Part shown: positions 33,349-44,365 of the stretch, piece after piece
Position numbering within the stretch: the stretch's first letter is position 1
Layout of the letters: each line of letters starts with the position of its first letter
Assembly (NCBI GenBank): GCA_001599975.1
Contig: BCIO01000002.1
Span: forward strand, 1 to 64,000
Direction: 5' to 3'
DNA from: Cystobasidiopsis lactophilus
Taxonomy: Eukaryota; Basidiomycota; Agaricostilbomycetes; Agaricostilbales; Chionosphaeraceae
DNA length: 64,000 bases
The notes under the pieces: generated by a model
What the model saw: the letters and a program-made list of their open reading frames with translations, nothing else
The model's database searches: none
Told to the model about the DNA's origin: nothing
Position numbers and translations under genes: made by a program

Positions 33349-34739
33349 ATGCAGCAAAGTGACATCGACCAAGCCAAGCAGGCCGCCCCAGCCCTCAAAG
33401 TCAACCCAGAGCTCCTCGACCAGGTCGTCTTGATCACCGGAGCCAGCGGCGGAATCGGGGAGCAGGCTGCTTTGCGTTTGGCTCGTGACGGCTTCCACAT
33501 TGCCATTAACGACATTGCAGCCAAGAAGTCAGAGTGCGAAAGGGTGGCTGCTGCCGTGCGGGCCTACCCAGGGAGGAAAGCGGCGGTCTTCATTGCTGGT
33601 GAGTCCTCCTGACTGTTTCTTATTACCTTCCACCTCAGTGAACTCCAGACGTGACCGACATCGACGAGGTCAAGAAGATGATTCAAGATGTGATCAAAGG
33701 TCTGCTCTGGCTTTCGAATCCTTCCTCCTCTAACTGAAGTTCTGTCGCCAACAGAGTTTGGGCAGTTGAATATCAGCATCCAAAACGCAGGGATCGCTCA
33801 AGTCAAGTCCCGTGAGCTCACTCCTCTCATCCTCTTCACCTGTGCTCAAACCGGTGGCGACAGACTTTGAATCTACCTACGAAGGTAGGTCCAGCCTGTC
33901 TCCCTTTCGTGCCAGTACTCACCTCTTATGCAGACCGGAAGCTTCAGATTGATGTCAACTGCCATGGTCAGTCAACTTAAGACGGGGCACGACCAACGAC
34001 GAGACTGACGAGCAATGAGGACAGGCGTCTACAATGTGGCAATCGAAGCTGCCAGGGAGATGGCCAAAGCCGGAAAAGGTGGCCGAATCATCAACGCCTC
34101 TTCGATAGCGGGGTTGAAGCCCTTCCCGTCGTCGGCTTACTACGGGGTAAGTTCCCTTCTTCTGGCATCTCATTATTCTGGCTTCCTTTTGAACACCACT
34201 GTCTCACAGGCCACAAAAGCTCTTGTTCGGTGCTTTACACAGGGTGCAGCTCAAGAATGGGCTGAATACGGAATCCGCGTGGTGGGCTCCCCTTCTACAC
34301 TCAAACATGGCTTGCGCTCAAAGCGCCGAACGTAGAACGCCTATGCGCCGGGAATCATCAGGTACGGACTCATTGTTATTATGCGTCCATTCCTTCGGCT
34401 CATTTCCCGAGCAGGACACCGATGTGGGATTCGATCGACGACCAGTTCGAGGCGGCTGGCATTCCTAAGTCGGTCAACATGAGCAAAGTTGTGCGTTGTC
34501 TTACCAGCACCCTGAATATCGTGTTTGGACTGAGAGTGGCTCTGCAGGTCGTTGACCAGCACAGCTGCTTGAAGAGAGTTGGCGCGCCTCAAGACATAGC
34601 GAAACTCATATCGTTCTTATGCTCCGACGACTCAGAGTATATGACGGGTCAGACTGTGCGTCCACTTCCTTATTTCATGACAGACGCCTAATTGGCCGTC
34701 GCGCAGGTTGTGTGCGATGGCGGCATCTACTTCTCCTAA
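33349..34739 (+). CDS. Short-chain dehydrogenase/reductase (SDR)
   Basis: Eleven exons: 33349-33598, 33649-33699, 33755-33811, 33864-33884, 33934-33966, 34025-34146, 34210-34281, 34336-34361, 34415-34490, 34548-34655 and 34707-34739. Phases close and give 282 residues, the usual size for classical SDRs. Cofactor loop TGASGGIG, structural NAG (IQNAG), catalytic Ser in NASSIAG, and YxxxK (YYGATK) are all present, followed by PGIIRTPMW and the C-terminal GQTVVCDGGIYFS. The fold oxidises or reduces a carbonyl/alcohol with NAD(P). The pattern resembles fungal diacetyl/acetoin or sorbose reductases; the substrate is inference. Exons 4 and 8 are 21 and 26 nt. Confidence 0.9.
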
Positions 34740-34929
34740 AGCCACCCAATCATTGCTGCGTCATCTCACATAGGCTCGCTGCCCAAATCACAGGTAGACT
34801 CGAGAGCATAGCAGTGCCTTTTGAAACTACCATCTGCAAGCAGGCTTTTCAGCTGATCCAGATCTTGCCACTTTTCCCAACGCTCTCACCTAAGCTCTCC
34901 CGCCGCTCTGCCTGACAATGCCTCCGTCT

Positions 34930-36107
34930 TCAAATGAGCAATGCAAAATCGACAGTTGAGTCCAAGACGAAGCGGAAGGCGGGCCGACTTCGGATGGGAG
35001 TGGAGACCTGGCTTTCGAAGAAAGGATGCGACAGTCGCAGCTCGCACAGGGTGTTGAGGTGGCGAAGGCCGCAAAGCTGATCGACACTTGGGAGTGGTGC
35101 GGCTGCGCCATTCTCGCAGATGACAACAAAGTGAATTTGCTGTATCGAGGTCGGCAGTCGTTGAACCAAATTCACACACTCCGTTGGATCCGCCCACTGT
35201 ATTTGACTGACCGCCAAGCGCTGAAGAGACTTGCATGACGTTAAGTCGGGAAGTGTAGCCGGAGTATAAAGACGGCTGGGGAGGTCTGGTGCTTTGTCGA
35301 GCGTCGTCAGCTCCAGCGTATGGAGAAATCGCCCAACACTCTCAAGCCCTTGGTGAACTGCTTGGGCACCCATCAGATCGCCTCTGAGTCGCAAGTGACG
35401 CAGCGCGCTAGTGATCAATGGGTTGATGCCAACTTCGAGGAGCGCGTTCTGGTTGTCTGGCCCAATCCAAGTCAAGGCCAAGGTGGAAAGATTTGGAAAA
35501 GGACGGTGGATGTTGCCTTGAAGTCGGAAGACCAAATCGTCGAGATCGTCATCGCGTAGGTCCAAAGTGAAAAGCTGTGACGACAATCGAGGCGTTTGGA
35601 GCAACTCCAGGTTGGCCACAGGATTGACCGCACAGAGACGCAGCTTGACTGTACTGGCAATGGTAGTCTGAATAGGAATCAGTCCACTCTTTGATCCAAT
35701 GTGGGCCTTCAAAAAATCGGTCTCACATAACGGAGCTGGCTCATCTCCCCATCGCCAAGGCCATACAACGCGAACTCTTCCAAGTAGACACACCGCTCCA
35801 GGAGGGGGTACAGCGGCCGCAAAATCTCTTCGCGCCCTTCATAGTAGTCGTCTTCCACTCTGACTCTTCGAATCAAGTGCGCCGGCCACCAGCTTTCGGC
35901 CTCCTGCACGGTCCGGAGGAGCTGGGCAACGCGCCTCTCGCATGCCTGGAGCTCCTGGACATTGGTATAGACCAAACGGATCGTGTGATATAGTTGTGCC
36001 CGGACAGGCGACAGCAGGGAGCGACAGAGAATGATTGCCAGCAAGGTGGCACGGTCCTCGACGAAGTCCAAAATCGCGATGACCAGCTCGATGGGAAGCT
36101 CTGGCAT
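34930..36107 (-). CDS. F-box-like protein, tandem copy 1
   Basis: Two exons, 36107-35727 and 35667-34930. Phases close and give 372 residues. The N-terminus MPELPIELVIAILDFVEDRATLL is an F-box-like start. The rest is Leu-rich with LR/LxxL spacing (LFTLDLRDDDLDDL, LRHLRLRGDL, LHTLELTTLD), as in fungal F-box/LRR proteins. The layout (short F-box exon, one intron of about 60 nt, long LRR exon) is the same as in the next gene upstream and similar to the gene at 1531. Likely an SCF adaptor; target unknown. Confidence 0.7.
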
Positions 36108-36537
36108 GGTATGGAATCGTATGAAACGCGTGCTGTGTGGAAAGATACCGGGTGCGAAAGCGTTTGTCGTGGTTGCCACTGGGGGAGCAAGAGCCCGAGT
36201 TCGGAACTCGCCGAATTCGCGAGGACATTGCGCAACACAAGCGGTCCCCAATGTTGTCGCCGTTCTTTATTACAATGTGGATCGCCTTCCAGCCAAAGCG
36301 GTCAAGCCAAGCGAAAGCGGAGCTGTTCGCCGAGTTCCGCCACCCGCCTTTTCCTCCCGACGAGAGGCTGCCTTCTGCCTGTCCCACGATCTGGCCAGGC
36401 GGTTACACAGCTAGATCACCACGAAACAAGGTTCTCAGAGTCATCTCGGACGCCCAGAGCGCCAATTTCTGAGAACAAATTGCAGTGGTCAGTACTGGAT
36501 ATGATGATAAGCCTTCAAGGAAAACACGCGCACGGAA
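36108..36537. other. Intergenic region between tandem F-box genes
   Basis: About 430 bp. No gene seen; it holds the promoter of the gene ending at 34,930 and the terminator of the gene ending at 36,538. Confidence 0.4.
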
Positions 36538-37752
36538 TCACAGTAAGTCATCAAGTGAGCTCCCAAGGTCCAACCTTAGCTCCAAAGAATGCCTATTCGG
36601 CACAAACGTGGAGCGATAGGTTGGGCCTTTCCGCCAGTTCGGATCGTACACCCAATACGAGAACCGCAGCTGAGCAAGATTGGGAAGGCTCTTGAGGGCT
36701 ACGAGCTGATACACATCCAAAGGCGGAGGCGCGATTTGAAGGTTGCTTGTGTGTCGGCCCACGAAATGAAGGCGCTCGAGCGAAATTGGCAGTCGCTCGA
36801 ACAGAGCTACCAGTTCTTCGGTCTTTTCCCACATCACCCCAGCCAAACCTAATCTCTTCAGACTTGCACATATCTCCAGATCTGGGACGCGCAATAAGTC
36901 GAGGCGCATGTCGAAATCTTGGAGGTGCAACGTGTGAAGATGAGGCCCGACGTGAGCAATCATGGTGGGAAAGACGGGCCAGCTCCATGTATCTCCAGTG
37001 AGACACAACTTCCGGACAGTGCTGGGCAAGAAGGGGTTGGCGGATAGGCGGAAGAATGGTTGAACGGGGCCAGTCCAGGGGATGCTCGCCAGGCACAGGG
37101 TCGTCAATGGAAGCGGAAAGAGTTCCGCTGCCTGGGCCAGTTCCTCTTCTAAAGACTCCCAGGACACGTATCCGGTATCCAATTTAGATATCTGGGCGCA
37201 GCGTCTCTTGCAGGCCATTAAGTCTCGAAAAACGGCGATATTTGTCGACGTGCGAAAGTGGACATCGACGGCACTGCTGAACGGTGTCTGAACAGATGTG
37301 AAATCTTCGGTGAGCGGCGCTGAAAAGGGCGGAGAGGTTTAAAAGCTTACAGCGCTGAGCTTTTCGATTTCGAAGGTGCCGGCTACACCTAAGTGCAGCG
37401 TTCGCAAGCGCTTGCACATTGGCAGGACTTCATAAAACGGCAGCAGTGAGGGGCTGTAATCCAAGGACTCCCAGTCGGTGTAGCGAATCGATAGGGAGAA
37501 AATGAGAAGCGCGGGCTCCCAATCCCTGGTGTCCTTGATCGTGGTGAGCAGTCGAGCCGCCTTCTTTTCCGCGCGCGCCAAGGAGTCCTCGTTGTCGTGG
37601 TAGAATGAGATGTCGCGGTAGAGCATCGTGCGGGCCGAATGGAGCAAGGCGCGGCACAGAAAGAGCGAGAGGAGGAAAGCCGAGTGGCCTTCCCAGTCTC
37701 TTTCGACGTGGCCGAAGATCAACTCGATGATCTCGATAGGCAGACGAGCCAT
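36538..37752 (-). CDS. F-box-like protein, tandem copy 2
   Basis: Two exons, 37752-37351 and 37287-36538. Phases close and give 383 residues. It starts MARLPIEIIELIFGHVE, an F-box-like motif, and continues with Leu-rich repeats (LPLTTLCLASIPW, LHTLHLQDFDM, LKRLGLAGVMW, LERLHFVG). Its neighbour at 34,930-36,107 has the same two-exon plan, the same strand and a similar repeat order, so the pair probably arose by tandem duplication. The F-box presumably docks to Skp1; the target is unknown. Confidence 0.7.
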
Positions 37753-38069
37753 AGCAGAGGAGTGAAAGCTGGTCGTCTCCTGCTGGGGTAGGGATGAACA
37801 AGTAGGGTGGATCTAGACCGCTCAAGACGCGCCACTGGAGCTGTTCCTGTGAGTTGGTAGATTCTGGTCAAGTAAAGATGGTACTACTCACCTCGTATGG
37901 CAATTGGCTGCGCAAAAAATGCGTCTGGCGAGGCTACAGGGTCACCGGTGAAGCGAAATGCGTGTCGCGCCGCTCGGAGCCAGCTCCGAGATTTGCCACT
38001 CGCACTTTTGGTGCCATATGATCGCCTAGAGATTGCAACTTTTGGACCCCGATAGTACTAGGACTAGGA
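37753..38069. other. Intergenic region upstream of F-box copy 2
   Basis: About 320 bp; no gene recognised. The promoter of the F-box gene should lie here, next to the 3' end of the phosphomannomutase gene. Confidence 0.4.
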
Positions 38070-39542
38070 CTAGAAGAAGAGCTCCTTCAAGATGCGCATT
38101 GTATCGGCTGGGCTGTCAACGGCGTGGCCAATAGTGCGCGGATCCTGTGTGGATACACGTCAGGAAGCTCATAGAGAGAAAAGGCGACCCACATTGTAGA
38201 TCTCATAGTCGTTCCCCTTCGATCTTGGTCAATTAGGGGCTCCAAGAATGTAGAAGACTCGACCTTACCCCCTCGAAAGTCTGCCTCCCATTGCGTCAGA
38301 CACTTTTAAGCAGGAGCACAGACCCGTGGGAGCTTACCTTGTCACCTGCACATGAATAACATATTGTCAGCTCACCCCAGCCGCATAAAACAGAAGCAGA
38401 CTGGGACAGACCGAAAAAGTGGATCTCCTTGAAGCCTTCTTTTTCGACGGTGGCCAGGCAGTAGGTCTTGTCCCAGCCTTTTGTTTAATCTTAGTTCAGA
38501 TAGATCTGGGGGAAGGGCGACACAAACCATGAGGAAATGCGTCGAAGCTAATCTGCCCGCCGATGGAGTAGACCAAGTTGAGATGCTTGAATTTGACCTT
38601 GAGCTCGTCAACGAGAGCAGCTCTGACTTTGGCTTTCTACTTCGTCCCGCGTCAGTACGAAGAAGGGCAAAGACGGGCGAGCATCAGGAAGGAGAGAAGG
38701 CGAACCTTGTCGAACGCTTCGAAATCATCTCGCTCTTGGGTTCTGTATGCCCGACAGCGATCATTTAAGGTTCAAACAACTAAATGATTGGTAGTTGTGT
38801 GGAAGGACATACGAAGCGTTCCTGCCAACCGGGCTGACATTGATCATGCCCTTCCTGAACTCTATGAAAGTTCCTCTGCGTATGTTCCCAGTTCTTCAAC
38901 TCAATGCATCACATATTTCAGAGCAAGGCGCACCGCTTGACAGGGATGTCCACATCGGCGATCCAATGCAGGATAAAGCTGACCAGCTTCTTGTACTCTT
39001 CTTCGCCCACATGGTTGATGAAGGACTGGGCGGCGAGTTGCTTGCCAGACTTGTAAGCGGTCAACCCGTTCTCAGCGAAAGCTGTTCGATTCGTGTGTGT
39101 TTGTGGACTCAGCAAGTAGCCCACACGAGGAAGAGGGCGCACCGTAATCGAAATCATTGACGACATTCTGGCCGTGAACAGCGAGTTGCTCTTGCTGCTT
39201 GACCTGTGCACTTGTGTCAAAGGAATCGACTCCCCAGTGTGCTGGAACGAAAGCCCGCGAACCAGATCAGACCCGCCGACGAAGCCAATGGCGCATTGCT
39301 GGCGGAGCTTCTTGAGCAGGTCCAGCATCTCAGCCGACACTTGCTATTCATCCATCATACGGAGTTCATCTAAGGCCAGTAGCTAGGAGCGAGAGAGACG
39401 GACTCGGCGCGCAGGCGTCAGCGTCCCCTGTCACCACCGCGCTGAGCGCTAGCTCGACGGCCTCCAAAGTGAAAGGCACGCGCACATCCACATCGAACAA
39501 GCAGAGGATATCGCCTTTGGGGCGAGAAGCAAAGTCAGTCAT
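38070..39542 (-). CDS. Phosphomannomutase (PMM/Sec53), divergent full-length copy
   Basis: Thirteen exons can be placed on the minus strand with coherent phases. The protein reads [124 protein letters not shown] and [10 protein letters not shown], ending KELFF. This is the whole HAD-fold PMM: the nucleophile motif DVDGT, the cap domain, the mannose-phosphate-binding region VGRNAS, and the Mg-binding GDKT/GGNDYEI. The enzyme turns mannose-6-phosphate into mannose-1-phosphate for GDP-mannose, glycosylation and GPI anchors. Two exons are tiny: 38,338-38,345 (8 nt, GDK region) and 38,269-38,280 (12 nt). The other complete copy (48,441) has no introns there. Confidence 0.85.
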
Positions 39543-39835
39543 TTAGCTCTCAAGCGGCAGCTGTCGTTGAGGGCGGACAACCCGGAGGCAAGCCGGAGTT
39601 GGGCTCGGTGGCGAGTGGCTCTCACGTTAGGGCTGCCTCGACTGCCACAGGGGACTGGTGGCACAGCTCAATATCTGCCGCAATAGCCAAGGAGAACGGA
39701 TTGCCAAGAGCGAAAGATGGCCGGATGCACCCTATTCTTCAATGTCTAGCTAGCATACTTTCAGCCCAAGCAGACCACTCTATACATTTGAGGATTCATA
39801 GTGCGGGCACCAGCAAGGTGGAAGCGGAGGGGAAG

Positions 39836-40475
39836 AAGATCTCATTGATGAGCTGCATGGTGTGGTCCGGGTTCTTGACTGAGTGGCCGATCGTCCTTGG
39901 GTCTGTGTGAGGGATCACGCTTTAGCTTCGGAAAAGAGCTAGGAGGGTAGAGGAGACAACGCACCGGAGTAGATCTCGTAGTCATTCCCACCGACGTCCG
40001 TCTGGTCCACGACAAGGTACATCTCCTCGAAGCCTTGATTCTCAACGCGCTCCAGGCACTAGGCCTTCTCCCCTCCAGTTGGTAACTGCTCGGGCCCGAA
40101 CATGTTAGACTTGGACAGGGTGTCAAAAGGGAAGAAGCAACGAACAGCATCGAAGGAAATTTGGCCGCCGATGGAGTAGGTGAGAGCCAGCTCCGGGAAT
40201 TGGGCTTTGATGGCTTTGATGAAGGCCACTCGGACGCCGGATTTCTGTTGGTGCCAATCTGTAGGGGTCAGCAAGAGCGGAAACTCCAGCTAAGGTTCGA
40301 GTGGCCAACCAACCTTGTCGTACGCCACAAAGTCGTTTCGCTCCTGAGTCCTGTATTGTCCATGAGCAAATACATCTTTAAGGACGAGATGTAAGGGAGA
40401 TGGTGAACATACGAAGCGTTCCTGCCGACAGAGCTGATATTGACCATTCCCCTTCTGACCTCAACAGAAGTACAC
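39836..40475 (-). pseudogene. PMM C-terminal-half copy, unit 1
   Basis: Recognisable exons: [22 protein letters not shown]-type exon, [33 protein letters not shown]...KA, FEEMYLV-region and [14 protein letters not shown]. It lacks the nucleophile domain, so it cannot be a working mutase on its own. It is the most changed of the C-terminal halves: the exon that reads [26 protein letters not shown] elsewhere is altered here. Confidence 0.7.
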
Positions 40476-41800
40476 CTGTGCAGCCCACATTCCGCGATGA
40501 GCACTTTCCCAGATGTACTGATAGAGAAAAAACGTACCCCACGGACTAGCCGCGAGGCTGGCTGTCTTTCGTGATTCGCCCAACGAGGAAAGCTGGGCAC
40601 ACCACCTCGTCAGAGTGGACTCCACGTTGGCATGACACAAACAAGCCCACCTTGCAGATTGCGCCACGCATTGATTCGCTCCAGTCGACCTATTGCGATT
40701 GGCTGCGCAAGGGATTGCAATTGGTCTTACGAAGCGATGGAGCTTGAAGTCCTTCTTGATGGCCGGCAATAAGGCAATCTCTGGTTCCCTGTTCGCACCA
40801 TTCGGAGGTCATCCACGGGAATGGATATGGGTGAGGAAGCTAGACGAACCTCTTCGAAAGAGCAACTTGCTGTCCTCCGAACGAGGGAGAAGACCGGGCC
40901 AGAGTGCTTGAAGGTGATCTTGAATTTCTTGGGTTGTGGGCTTGAGCTGTTCGGGTTACGCTGTTGGACTACACCGATTTTCTGCTCGTTTTGCCCAAGA
41001 ATCAGCGAGTATACGGACGACTGATAGTGGTGACCGCCAGACGAACCTTGTTCAGGCTCCCAGGCCAGATCTGTTTTGCGTCCTGTCGCCAATCATGCAC
41101 TGAAATCAGCCCCGACGATGCAGGCGGCAGATCATAGGAGGCGAAAGGCGTACAAAGCGTCCCCTCCCAGCTTGATATCGAGCATTTCTTTTTCAAAGCC
41201 CCGTGAAAGTCCCGCTGCGCGTCGCATCTAAGAGAGTAAGCCTCACTCCGACGGCTTGTGTAGGAAGCAACGCACAAATTGAGAGAAGTATCCACCCTGT
41301 TCAGCTCCCACATCGAACAGCACGGGGTCACAGCTTCCGAGTAATCGTCCTCGCGCACGTCGAAAGACGGAAGCGGCGAGTTGCTCATGCCCAGTTAAAA
41401 GTCGTCAATCGATTCAAGACAAGGTCTGTCCTTCCTCTTCTTTTCCTCAGCTCGGCAAAGAGCTAGTGGTGGGACCGGGCGAACCGTAGATCAAGCACAG
41501 CTGCTTTCGCCAAGCAGGAGATCGAGGTGGTCTTGCTACTCGACCTGTTCGACACAGACACACAAAAGGCAAGTCAGGAATGCAAGACTAGAGTAGGGCA
41601 AGCGGCCGAACCAAAGTCAAAGCGAGCTCGAGCCTCTTTCGACTTCGAAAGCGCTTTGTTGCTGGGTATCGAGAGCAGGTCCAGCTTCCCGGGCTGTACT
41701 TGCTGTTCGTGTAAAATCTCTTCAACGGCATTCCGAAGTAGAAATGACGGGAGAAGCGGACGAACCTCGCCAGCCTGTCATCCTTTCTCTGTGCGCGAAA
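40476..41800 (-). pseudogene. Decayed full-length PMM copy, unit 1
   Basis: Aligns by order and spacing with the whole PMM gene but has drifted strongly. Examples: a stretch like KFKITFKHSGPVFSLVRR stands where the working gene has [17 protein letters not shown], and IKKDFKLHRF stands where it has [11 protein letters not shown]. The segment matching VKQQEQL carries a TAG in place of the third codon (VE-stop-QDHL), so the copy is not expected to make protein. It is joined head-on to the C-terminal half at 40,475. Confidence 0.7.
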
Positions 41801-42189
41801 CCATATCACGAAAGCTCAATGGGCTTATGGGGAGCAAGCAAGCGCACATCCAGAGTCACACAAACACAACTTTCAAGAGAACGAGGCAAAAATTAGGCAT
41901 TTGGGGTCAAGCTGTCAAGCACCATCGTCGAGCGCGGAAGAGAAGCTCGGAAATCAGCCGAAGCGCGAGTTTGTGGTGGCGGCTGACTTTTGGTCTTTCC
42001 CTAGCGCATCCATCGAGTTGTACTGCTCAGATGTTGCAGCGGGAAGGGCAAAGATGGAAAATGCAAAAGAAGGAGAAAGATTGTCCGGAATGCAACCCAG
42101 TTTTTGTGTGTGGTGGCGACACGCCCCCCGATGCCTCTATCCCGTGTAATCCCGACTCTAAAGCTTTGAAAGCGAGACCGCAACCAGTC

Positions 42190-42372
42190 AGGTCGAGGGA
42201 AGAAGATCTCGTTGATGAGCTGCATGGTGTGGTCCGGGTTCTTGACTGAGTGGCCGATCGTCCTTGGGTCTGTGTAAGATCATCCCAAGATTAGTTCAAT
42301 GAAGAGATAGAAGAGAGAGGCGACAACGCACCGGAGTAGATCTCGTAGTCATTGCCACCGACGTCCGTCTCC
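42190..42372 (-). pseudogene. PMM 3'-terminal fragment, unit 2
   Basis: Only the last exon ([14 protein letters not shown]...) and part of the preceding one ([11 protein letters not shown]) remain. The match to the other units breaks at about 42,372, immediately before the stop side of an unrelated gene. Confidence 0.75.
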
Positions 42373-42381
42373 AGGGCTGAA

Positions 42382-43416
42382 CTACTCGACTCTCGGCCTC
42401 TTGGGGGCTCGCTCGCCAGCATTCTCCTCCTCCTCCTCCTCCTCCTCCTCCTCCTCCTCCTCCTCCTCCTCCTCCTCCTTCCCCTCCTCCTCTTCTTCCT
42501 CCTCGAACACTTGCCCGTCGAACAATGCTCGACCGGAAAAGTCCAACTTCGGCTTTCCGTCGCCGGCCTTGTTGGAATGCAAGAAGCTGGTGAAAGCCGT
42601 CTCGACGTCGCTCGACAAGTGATAGTGGGGCTCTTTCAAGAGCTGCAGAGCTTCGGAGAGCTCTGGCCGAGGATGGGCCATGTCCACTCTGGTGGGGCGC
42701 AACTTGGCTTGGACCTCTTTGATGTTTAAGATGCCACCGATGAGGTCCTCGCCCAAGTTGTTCTTGACGCGCTGGGCAATCTTCTCGAATTGGCCGCCAG
42801 CGCCATAGGCATCAGCTTGCGCAGAAAGAGTGCTCGAGACGGCGAGGCTGGGAAAGATGCGGGGAAATGCCACAACAAAATTGATAAGCGTGTTGGGCAA
42901 ATTGCGAAAGAACTTGTAAGAGTCGGCCAGCTTTTGCTGCTTGAGGTTGAGGCCTGCAGCCGCTCGACTCGCCAGGGACAATTCAATGCCTGTCGTCCTG
43001 ATGAATTAACTCGCAAGAATTATCAAAGCTAGCGAAATCTACGCACTATACAGCACTCTTGAGATGAGCTCGTATTCTGCAAGGATATCATCTTCACGGT
43101 CCTTTTTGTCCTTCCACTCTTGGAGTGCCTGCATGTGAAGGTCAGAAGTATCGACAACTAAAGGTCAACGACGCACTTGCATCCGGGATTCCAGTGTACT
43201 CTTGTGGGTGAAGGTGATGTTCTCCCCTTCCTTCTGGGCCTCGTAGTGGGTCAAGGATGAGGAGAGCTGGTCGGCTCGTTGCCCTGGACCTTGTTTCTGG
43301 AGGTGGGCTGAAACGCGCTCGACGGTGAAGGGCTCATAGGCGCCCCACGGCCCATCGACAAGTTTGGGCTGAGGGGGGTGAGGGTCCCAGCTGTTGGTCT
43401 TGAAGACGGCGGCCAT
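42382..43416 (-). CDS. Unrecognised protein with long glutamate tract
   Basis: Three exons, 43416-43177, 43128-43047 and 42989-42382. Phases close and give 309 residues. The N-terminus is MAAVFKTNSWDPHPPQPKLVDGPWG. The centre is helical and charged (ALQEWKDKKDREDDILAEYELISRVLYS). A Phe/Pro-rich stretch (FFRNLPNTLINFVVAFPRIFP) follows. The C-terminus has an almost pure Glu run encoded by a GAG microsatellite, then a basic KRPRVE tail. I do not recognise the family. The KRPR end and acidic run suggest a nuclear protein. The gene sits inside the PMM array and replaces most of one unit. Confidence 0.65.
42422..42500. repeat. CTC/GAG trinucleotide microsatellite
   Basis: About 20 CTC steps on the plus strand encode the glutamate run of the minus-strand gene. 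Length variation between strains is likely. Confidence 0.9.
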
Positions 43417-43717
43417 TTTAAAGGGGAGGCAGGGTGTGTTCTCGTCGTTGTCGATCAAATGCCGTTCCGACTCTGACTCGATGGGCCTGAGCTGAGGACA
43501 GATTGCCGCTAGTGGTCCGCCGGCTCCCTGCGATTTCGTGCTAGGATGAGATCATTGAAGCCCACAAAACAGGCTACGTCAAGAATACAAGGCCATTAGC
43601 GGCTCCACTGCTTGCCGCCCTTATCGTGTGCTGGTGGCGACCTGCCCCCGATGCCTCTATCCCGTGTAACCCTCAAGTCTAAAGCTTTGAAAGCGAGTTC
43701 GCAACCAGTCAGGTCGA

Positions 43718-44365
43718 GGGGAAGAAGATCTCGTTGATGAGCTGCATGGTGTGGTCCGGGTTCTTGACTGAGTGGCCGATGGTCCTTGGATCTGGGCATT
43801 ATCCCAACTAGTTCAGACCATTGAAGAGCTAAACGGTAGAGGGACAACGCACCAGAGTAGATCTCGTAGTCATTGCCTCCGACGTCCGTCTTGTCGCCGA
43901 AAAAGTGGATCTCCTTGAAGCCCTCCTTCTCGACGTGCTGCAGGCAGTAGGTCTTGTCCCATCCAGTTGGGAACTGTTCGAGACCAAAGCTATCAGACTT
44001 ATACATTATGTCGAAAGGGAAGGAGCAACGAATGGCATCAAAGGAGATTTGGCCACCGATGGAGTAGGTGAGAGCGAGCTCTGGGAATTGGGCTTTGATG
44101 GCTTTGATGAAGGCCACTCGAACTCCAGCTTTCTGTTGGCACCCTTACTCTGTCAGCAAGAGAGGAAACTCCAGCTGGGGTAAGAGCGGGCCACCAACCT
44201 TGTCATAAGCCTCAAAGTCGTTTCGCTCTTGGGTCCTGTACTGTCCGTCGTCAATAATATCTTCAAGAACAAGATGTAAGGGAAATGGTGAACATACGAA
44301 GCATTCCTGCCGACAGAGCTGATATTGACCATCCCCTTTCTGAACTCAACAAAAATACACCTGTG
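43718..44365 (-). pseudogene. PMM C-terminal-half copy, unit 3
   Basis: Exons read [98 protein letters not shown] and [14 protein letters not shown], nearly identical to the complete copy at 48,441. The HAD nucleophile domain is absent, so the piece is inactive unless it is spliced to something else. Confidence 0.75.

Noticed and set aside
42352-42729. Leu-rich frame across the CTC repeat
   Set aside because: Reading of the trinucleotide repeat on the strand opposite the Glu-run gene; no supporting signals.
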